A stretch of DNA of 10,227 nt from assembly GCA_964513565.1 (NCBI GenBank), contig CAZENE010000064.1:1-10227 (forward strand), read 5' to 3'. Positions within the stretch are counted from its first letter, which is position 1; every line of letters starts with the position of its first letter. This document shows, one piece after another, positions 5,525-10,227 of this stretch. A model generated the notes under the pieces. It made no database searches, had not been told where the DNA came from, and saw only the letters and a list, made by a program, of their open reading frames with translations. This DNA is from Delta-02 sp964513565 (GTDB lineage: Bacteria; Desulfobacterota; Syntrophorhabdia; Syntrophorhabdales; Syntrophorhabdaceae). Made by a program: the position numbers and the translations under genes.

Positions 5525-6809
5525 TCATCTTCCCAAAACGAATTTGGGAAGAAATGTTGCTAAATAAGGCACATAGGTAATAACAAGAAGACAGAAAAGG
5601 AAGATCAGGATAAAGGGCAGGATAGATCTGCCCACTTCTACAAGCGAACGTCTGACGATCGTCATGGAAACAAAGAGGTTCAATCCGAAGGGGGGGTGTC
5701 AGGAAGCCGCATTCAATATTTAGGATCATCATGATCCCATAATGAACGAGATCGATATTGTATTTCGCGAGGGTCTCTCCAAGTATGGGTGATATGATGA
5801 TGATAGCGGTCACAATATCCATCAAAGCCCCGATGATGAGCAGTGCGCCATTAATCGCCAAAAGAAAGAGCCATTTACTCTCAATGTTGGTAATGATGAG
5901 TTCCGCGAGTTTTGCCGGTATTTGCTCAACAGTAAGAAACCAGATAAAAGTCATTGCACAGGAGAGGATGAATAGGAGGCTTCCGGAGAGGACCGCTGAA
6001 TCCCTGCAAATGGCGAGCAGGCGGCCCATCTTCAGTTCCCTGTAAACGAACAGCTCGATAACCAAGGCATAAACAACCGATACGGCCGCAGCCTCCGTAG
6101 GGGTAAAGATGCCTCCGTAGATACCTCCGAGGACGAGAATGGGAAGCAAAAGTGCCCAGATCCCGTCTTTCATGATCTTCAGAGCATCGCTGAAAGTATA
6201 TGTGGTTTCCGATTTCCATCCATTCTTCTTTGATTTGTAAAAGGAGTATCCCATAAGAGTCAGTCCTATGAAGAGTCCCGGCAGAAAACCCGCCAAGAAT
6301 ATCTCGGCCACGGATATATTCATGACGAGCGCGTAGAGGATCATAGGGATACTCGGGGGAATGAGGATTCCCAGGGAGCCAGAAGATGTCAAGAGGCCAA
6401 TCGAGAAACGCTCGCCATACCCTTCCTTTATAAGGGCAGGCATCATGATGCTTCCAATGGCAATGACAGTTGCAGGCGACGAACCGGAAATTGCAGCGAA
6501 GAACATACACGCCAATATGGAGGCGATAGCAAGACCGCCAGTGAACCGGCCGACGCACAGTTTCATCACGTTCACAAGTCTGTTAGAAATGGCGCCTTCC
6601 GCCATGATGTTCCCTGCAAGAATAAAGAAAGGAACGCCTAGGAGCACAAAATTGTCGAGCCCGTTGAACAGTTGCTGGATAAGAGAGGTAAGCGGCAATT
6701 CTGCGATAAAAAAAAGGTAAACCGTTGTGGTTGCCACGAGAACGATGGCAATAGGAGCGCCAAGAGCAAGGAGGGCAAAGAAGAATACAAAGAGGATCGC
6801 CAGGCTCAT
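5525..6809 (-). CDS. dctM: TRAP transporter large permease DctM, frameshifted near 3' end
   Basis: Large membrane subunit (about 12-13 segments) of a tripartite ATP-independent periplasmic transporter; it carries the substrate across the inner membrane using an ion gradient. Family hallmarks seen: GVPFFILAGNIMAEG, AISGSSPATVIAIGSIMMPA, GSLGILIPPSIPMILYA, GGIYGGIFTPTEAAAVSVVY and IECGFLTPPL. After TPPL the frame is wrong: removing one base from the seven-G run at 5690-5696 restores FGLNLFVSMTIVRRSLVEVG, then a last hydrophobic helix and a stop at 5525, giving 427 aa, the usual length. As written, the frame instead runs to 5322, fusing DctM to the IS3 remnant (495 aa). The start ATG has GTGAGG upstream and lies three bases after the dctQ stop. 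Substrate cannot be told from sequence. Confidence 0.9.
5528..5552 (-). other. perfect hairpin at the dctM stop
   Basis: TCTTCCCAAA (5528-5537) and TTTGGGAAGA (5543-5552) are a perfect 10-bp inverted repeat with a five-base loop. It encodes the last residues of the restored DctM (LPKFVLGR) and ends one base before the stop triplet is completed. No T-run follows on the minus strand, so it may act as a mRNA-stabilising or weak terminator stem at the end of the operon. Confidence 0.5.
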
Positions 6810-6812
6810 AGG

Positions 6813-7319
6813 CTATTTTTTCCTCACTCTCTCGAACGGTTTCCGCTCGAGAAAACCTTTGAAATGACGATACGAAAGTGCAAAAAAGCGAAAAGTCATC
6901 GTGAGGGCGAAAAGAGGAATTGGGATGTAGGGTAAATACATTGGTATCTGCATGGCGGAGCTTTTTACGCCATACGTTTTGAGCGTCATGATGTGCTGCG
7001 CTCCATACCAGACGAAAAGGACCGTTACAATTCCGGATACGCAATAAGCGATTGTCTTCAAAAGATGGCTCACCCTGTCGGGGGCGTATTCCGTTATGGC
7101 CTCCATGGAAAAATGGGTTCCATACTTGACCCCGATCGATGCGGCAAGGTATGTACAAAAGATCATTGTGTAGTTTGCCACTTCGCCGAACCAGGTAAAG
7201 CTGTAGTTCATAATATAACGGAGGGCTGTCTCGACAAAGGTGAGAAGGGCAATCCCCAATAATGAGAAGGCGACGATGCCCTCCTCGATCCTGTTGAGTT
7301 TTTTTATAAAGTTTGTCAT
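6813..7319 (-). CDS. dctQ: TRAP transporter small permease DctQ
   Basis: Small four-helix membrane subunit that pairs with DctM and the periplasmic binding protein. Seen: MTNFIKKLNRIEEGIVAFSL start typical of the family, helix one (VAFSLLGIALLTFVETALRY), the conserved FTWFGEVANYTMIFCTYLAA segment, GVKYGTHFSMEAI after helix two, then two further helices (IAYCVSGIVTVLFVWYGAQ and IPIPLFALTMTFRFFAL). I chose ATG 7319 (168 aa) because it fits family N-termini. A GTG at 7370 overlapping the dctP stop as GTGA would add 17 residues and cannot be excluded; neither has a strong ribosome site. It is co-transcribed between dctP and dctM, ending three bases before dctM. Confidence 0.9.
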   Translation of the reverse strand: MTNFIKKLNRIEEGIVAFSLLGIALLTFVETALRYIMNYSFTWFGEVANYTMIFCTYLAASIGVKYGTHFSMEAITEYAPDRVSHLLKTIAYCVSGIVTVLFVWYGAQHIMTLKTYGVKSSAMQIPMYLPYIPIPLFALTMTFRFFALSYRHFKGFLERKPFERVRKK

Positions 7320-7366
7320 CCCGGCGGGAAGAAGCGTATTCCGCTCATATGCGCGATCAGTCCTTC

Positions 7367-8377
7367 TCACTTCTTCTTTGCATAATAATCGATCTTTTTT
7401 ACAAAAAAGTTATACCATGCAGCACCGAAAACGCTTTTATATTTGTCATGGACCGTTTGCACCGCCTTCTTGAAAAGTTCTCTGTCTTTCGTCGTGAGAA
7501 CGTAAACATCCACTTTCTGTGCCTTTGCTTTCGCGATGGCGTCAGTGCTGCCCTTGGCGTTTCCTTCCCTGTTGACCTTGATCTGGACATCGGCGGCTTC
7601 CCTGAATATTTTTTGCTGTTGCGGCGTCAGGGACTTCCAGAATTTCGCGTTGATTACTACAGGGCATTCGGTAAGAATGTGATTCGTTACAGTAGCGAAC
7701 TTGTTAACCTCGGTAAACTTCATCATAACGGATGTGAGAAGCGGATTGTCCTGACCGTCTATAACCTTCTGCTGAAGTGCGTTATAGATTTCTGGAAAGG
7801 GCAGCGGAGTAGGGTTCGCGCCCAGCGCTTTGAAGGTGTCAATGAACACCGGGCTTTCAATAACCCTTATTTTTAGTCCCTTGAGGTCCTCCGGTTTCGT
7901 GATCCGTCGCTTTGAGTTTGTAATGTCCCTGAATTCATTTTCGGTATATCCGATAAATATAAAGCCCTTCGGCTCGCAGAATTGGGCGATGCGCTGCTTG
8001 GTTTCCACGTCATCCAGAACCTTGTAGGCAACGGTCCTGTTGGGATAGATAAAAGGCAGTTCGATGATGCCCACCTCAGGAACGAAGTTTCCGAGCACCC
8101 CTGAAGTGACCGCCGTCATGTGAAGGGTTCCCGCCTGAACCTGCTCAGTCATTGAACGCTCACCGCCGAGTTGTCCCAGCGGAAATACTTGGACCTCGAT
8201 CTCTCCTTTGGTCTTTTCCGCCACATATTTGGCAAATGCAAGGGCGCCCTGATGCTGTGGATGGACCGGCGGGCCGACATGACCATATTTCACGATGGTC
8301 TTGGCGGAAGCGCTGTTCTGCAAAAAGAAAAAAAGCATGAGAATGACCATTGACAAAACCAGAAATTTCTTAACCAT
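7367..8377 (-). CDS. dctP: TRAP transporter periplasmic substrate-binding protein DctP
   Basis: Periplasmic receptor that captures an organic acid-type ligand and hands it to DctQM. The start at 8377 is set by AAGGAG seven bases upstream, giving 336 aa; a longer frame from 8416 has no ribosome site. Residues 1-25 are a signal peptide (MVKKFLVLSMVILMLFFFLQ, cleavage after NSASA). Family motifs: GHVGPPVHPQHQGALAFAKY, VFPLGQLGGERSMTEQVQAG, NEFRDITNSKRRITKPEDLK followed by GLKIRV with the conserved ligand-binding arginine at about residue 171, and FKALGANPTPLPFPEIYNAL followed by VIDGQDNP. First gene of the P-Q-M operon. The ligand (C4-dicarboxylate, 2-oxo acid, aromatic acid or other) cannot be assigned from sequence alone. 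Confidence 0.93.
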   Translation of the reverse strand: MVKKFLVLSMVILMLFFFLQNSASAKTIVKYGHVGPPVHPQHQGALAFAKYVAEKTKGEIEVQVFPLGQLGGERSMTEQVQAGTLHMTAVTSGVLGNFVPEVGIIELPFIYPNRTVAYKVLDDVETKQRIAQFCEPKGFIFIGYTENEFRDITNSKRRITKPEDLKGLKIRVIESPVFIDTFKALGANPTPLPFPEIYNALQQKVIDGQDNPLLTSVMMKFTEVNKFATVTNHILTECPVVINAKFWKSLTPQQQKIFREAADVQIKVNREGNAKGSTDAIAKAKAQKVDVYVLTTKDRELFKKAVQTVHDKYKSVFGAAWYNFFVKKIDYYAKKK

Positions 8378-8436
8378 GGCAAGCTCCTTGTGGATTTGTT
8401 TATTAATGAGTCCCACACAACTACTATCATGTCAAA

Positions 8437-8463
8437 TAAAAAAATGACTTTTCAGGAAGTCAT
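8437..8463 (-). terminator. intrinsic terminator upstream of dctP
   Basis: On the minus strand ATGACTT, a six-base loop CCTGAA, AAGTCAT, then TTTTTTT. It is a seven-base-pair perfect stem followed by a T7 run in the minus direction. It would end transcripts arriving from the PRC-barrel gene about 230 bases upstream and separate them from the TRAP operon. Confidence 0.7.
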
Positions 8464-8646
8464 ATGTTGCGGATCTTTCCTATAGCGATGGAGGGGCAGA
8501 TGAACATTAGTAAAAACGGCCAGATGGCACGCGAGTGATTCCGGTAAATTCCGGTCGGCGGACGGTGAAAGGGGGATTGTCCTGGTTACATGTATATTTG
8601 ATGGAAAAGGCCAACGCACCTCGGGTTTGCTAAGATCTTGGCCCAT
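8452..8646 (-). CDS. doubtful small ORF before terminator, 64 aa
   Basis: A minus-strand frame starting MGQDLSKPEVRWPFPSNIHV and stopping inside the terminator stem (PQHMTS). It lies 45 bases past the PRC-barrel stop. There is no ribosome site and no recognised family. It is listed because its stop lies within the terminator, as a last gene of a transcript might; chance is as likely. Confidence 0.2.
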   Translation of the reverse strand: MGQDLSKPEVRWPFPSNIHVTRTIPLSPSADRNLPESLACHLAVFTNVHLPLHRYRKDPQHMTS

Positions 8647-8691
8647 GCAATAGACGGGCTAGAGGGTGCTCTTCTTCGCTGATGATGCGTG

Positions 8692-9159
8692 TTATTCCCA
8701 CGGCTGCACGCCGTAAAAGCTGTGAATCTCCTTGCTCCAAGAAATACTTGTTCCGGGCGGCCAATCCTTCTTCGGGAAAGCCGGCGCAGATTGAAACGTC
8801 TCCTTGTCAATATCAGCGACAAGGATATTGTTTTCGGTCAGGCGAACTGCCGTGATGGGAAGGGACGTCAATCTGTTGCCGATACCCCAGAGGCCACCGG
8901 TGGAGATGATGAGGTACAGGGGCCGAAGACTTTGTAGGTCAATTAGTACATCATGCACCTTACCCAGAGCCTGCCCGTTGCGGTCCATAACTACGGAACC
9001 CATGTATTGTGTTGCCTTTCCCAGCATTACCTTCCGGTTGACCGCCGATTGGTTTTGGTCAGCGGTCGTATCCTGCGTCGCCTGCCCATGCGATAACAAC
9101 GGCAGCAGCAGCATGAAACCCACAAGCAGTCCTGTGACACAAATCCTTATCCTTCTCAT
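8692..9159 (-). CDS. exported PRC-barrel domain protein, 155 aa
   Basis: Start at ATG 9159 with AGGAGGATGTC directly upstream; the longer frame from 9195 is not needed. Residues 1-25 (MRRIRICVTGLLVGFMLLLP then LLSHG) are a signal peptide with cleavage near HGQA. A polar linker (about 26-48) leads to a PRC-barrel: LGKATQYMGSVVMDRNGQAL, GKVHDVLIDLQSLRPLYLII, GGLWGIGNRLTSLPITAV and NILVADIDKETFQSAPAFPK. PRC-barrels are small beta folds found in photosynthetic reaction centre H subunits, RimM and many periplasmic stress proteins; the role here is unknown. It probably stays in the periplasm. It is divergent from the DUF389 fragment, whose 5' end has been lost at this junction. Confidence 0.85.
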   Translation of the reverse strand: MRRIRICVTGLLVGFMLLLPLLSHGQATQDTTADQNQSAVNRKVMLGKATQYMGSVVMDRNGQALGKVHDVLIDLQSLRPLYLIISTGGLWGIGNRLTSLPITAVRLTENNILVADIDKETFQSAPAFPKKDWPPGTSISWSKEIHSFYGVQPWE

Positions 9160-9182
9160 GACATCCTCCTTCTGCACAATAT

Positions 9183-9899
9183 ATGGACTTTCCAAGAACC
9201 TGTAAACAGAACCCTCCGCCCGTCCTTGCCGCGGGCGCGTTGAACATCATACAGTCGGAACGGGATAGCCTTGTTTCAGGCGCGGCGGTCGGCATGCTCG
9301 TCGTGGCTTCTCTTGCACCCCCAGCCGGCCTCATGGGAATAACAGCGGTCATCGGTAGGTTTGACATGGTGGCCGATACTGTATTTGTGCTTCTCCTTCA
9401 GTTGATCGGGATAAACTTTGCCGGTTCTCTTGTGTTTCGCCTTTTCGGCCTCTCTTCGAGAGGCATCCGCTATCCTCGCGGCCGTCCATGGATCTTCCCC
9501 GTCGCCCTTCTGTCTGAAGTCGTAGTGCTGGGCAGCCTCGTAACCTGGCAGTGGACACATAGCCCCGATCTACAGCATCCGACGATAGAGCGCAGGGCGG
9601 AAACGGTGATAGAGAAAGTGATATGGTCAACAGACATGGCGATACCGGTGGAAGTGAACGCACGCTTCACGCGGCAGCAGATTAAGGGGCAACGCACCCT
9701 CCTGGTCGTGGCGTATGTGCAGCGAAGAGATGGGGTTGATCGTACGCCGCAGGAGATTGCTTCCCGTTTGACCGACGCCATCGGGCAGTCGTTATTTACA
9801 AAGCGCTTTGAAGTCACTCCTGTTGTTCAAGTGAATGTTTTAGACGACCTGCTCGAAACCGGGCGTCAACGGGCACCGGGTGTCGGGGAGAGGCGATGA
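9183..9899 (+). pseudogene. DUF389 family membrane protein, 5'-truncated
   Basis: The C-terminal part of a DUF389 membrane protein: SERDSLVSGAAVGMLVVASL followed by APPAGLMG, a helix (VFVLLLQLIGINFAGSLVFR), LFGLSSRGIRYPRGR, another helix (FPVALLSEVVVLGSLVTW) and a soluble tail with VIWSTDMAIPVEVNARFTRQ. Family members have an N-terminal soluble domain and several more helices before the first motif seen here. The homology begins near 9216 and an in-frame stop lies at 9159, so the front of the gene is missing. The ATG at 9183 has no ribosome site. The function of the family is unknown. Whether the 238-aa remainder is made is doubtful. Confidence 0.65.
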
Positions 9900-10203
9900 A
9901 GACACGGTAGTGGAATATATGGGAACTATTCAGAACCGGCTACTGGTTCTTCCCGACCGACCTTACGACAGCATCTCCTTCCTCTCGGTGTTTATGCGGT
10001 GATTGAGCCCGTTGGCATCGACCTCAGGATCGATCGTGCTTTCCTTTCGATTACCATGCAGGAGATCTTTTAAGACCTTACCGGAGTCGTTTCGATTCGA
10101 ATGTGTGGGCATCTGTTTAAAAAAACGAGATGATTCCTAGACTTTATCTGAACCTTTTTACCCGTTTTTCGTCCTATAGTACAAAGACATAATGGAAGGT
10201 TTA
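9900..10203. other. non-coding or decayed stretch before tRNA
   Basis: No full gene. The plus strand has two short coherent pieces in different frames: EYMGTIQNRLLVLPDRPYDS (about 9911-10000) and LGVYAVIEPVGIDLRIDRAF followed by LSITMQEIF (about 9976-10071). They may be parts of one worn gene. A T7 run on the minus strand near 10119-10125 lacks a clear stem. Confidence 0.3.
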
Positions 10204-10227
10204 TGGCGGAGAGGGTGGGATTCGAAC
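10204..10227 (-). tRNA. tRNA-Ser, 3' part, cut by window edge
   Basis: The minus strand ends GTTCGAATCCCACCCTCTCCG then CCA: TTCGAAT T-loop, CCCAC T-stem half, CCTCTCC acceptor strand, G discriminator and encoded CCA. The implied 5' acceptor GGAGAGG is typical of bacterial serine tRNAs. The anticodon lies outside the window, so the isotype is an inference from the acceptor stem. Confidence 0.8.

Noticed and set aside
5926..6558. 210-aa minus-strand frame inside dctM
   Set aside because: It is the out-of-frame reading of dctM, rich in Cys, His and Arg, with no domain; dctM explains the DNA.
6583..7158. 191-aa minus-strand frame across dctM/dctQ
   Set aside because: Overlaps two clear TRAP genes in another frame and lacks domain features.
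7313..7876. 187-aa plus-strand frame opposite dctP
   Set aside because: Antisense to an unambiguous binding-protein gene.
8407..8435. Promoter for dctP with TTGACA at 8430-8435 (minus strand)
   Set aside because: The -35 is perfect, but no acceptable -10 hexamer lies 16-18 bases further, so I do not call it.
10204..10227. att copy of the tRNA-Ser 3' end elsewhere in the window
   Set aside because: I looked for the GGATTCGAAC and GGCGGAGAGG parts on both strands and found no second copy.

Overview
The window looks bacterial and most resembles a Desulfobacterota (old Deltaproteobacteria) genome such as a Syntrophales-like anaerobe. That is an inference from a DctP/DctQ/DctM uptake operon of the type common there, a YgbA-family fragment with a CxxC motif, a DUF389/PRC-barrel pair, and moderate GC with GC-rich interspersed repeats. 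No taxonomic marker gene is present.

Left part (1-1000): sparse and eroded. It holds a C-terminally truncated YgbA-like fragment (79-231, minus), a small hypothetical gene (318-536, minus), a doubtful plus-strand frame (653-844) and a strong hairpin (937-968).

Middle left (997-4874): a mobilisation-like module. On the minus strand, reading from about 3650 down to 997, lie two small charged/helical proteins, a 175-aa protein of unknown function whose stop overlaps the next start, a 385-aa protein with the HUH (HIH) motif of MobA/MobL-type relaxases, and a 41-aa protein. On the plus strand, facing away, is a phage CI-type repressor (4151-4874). It has a clear promoter and a cluster of TGCAAT/ATTGCA dyads in front of it. 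The reading frame of the repressor is broken by one base, and its C-terminal S24 peptidase fold lacks both catalytic residues. I see no integrase, replication protein or conjugation pore, so this would be at most a mobilisable or defective element.

Middle right (4875-8463): debris followed by metabolism. A solo IS21-like end with two 20-bp repeats (5260-5315) abuts a broken IS3-type orfA (5325-5514), which lies 10 bp past the stop of dctM. The TRAP transporter operon runs on the minus strand: dctP (8377 to 7367), dctQ (to 6813) and dctM (to 5525). dctM carries a one-base frameshift in a run of seven G. An intrinsic terminator (8437-8463) insulates the operon from the gene upstream.

Right part (8464-10227): a secreted PRC-barrel protein (minus), a divergent 5'-truncated DUF389 membrane protein (plus), about 300 bp of non-coding or decayed DNA, and the 3' end of a tRNA-Ser on the minus strand at the window edge.

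A recurring theme is single-base frame breaks, mostly in homopolymers (dctM, the repressor, the IS orfA). They point either to uncorrected assembly errors or to a decaying, phase-variable region; raw reads would decide. No clearly new system is evident. The best lead is the small mobilisation operon governed by an apparently non-cleavable CI-like repressor.
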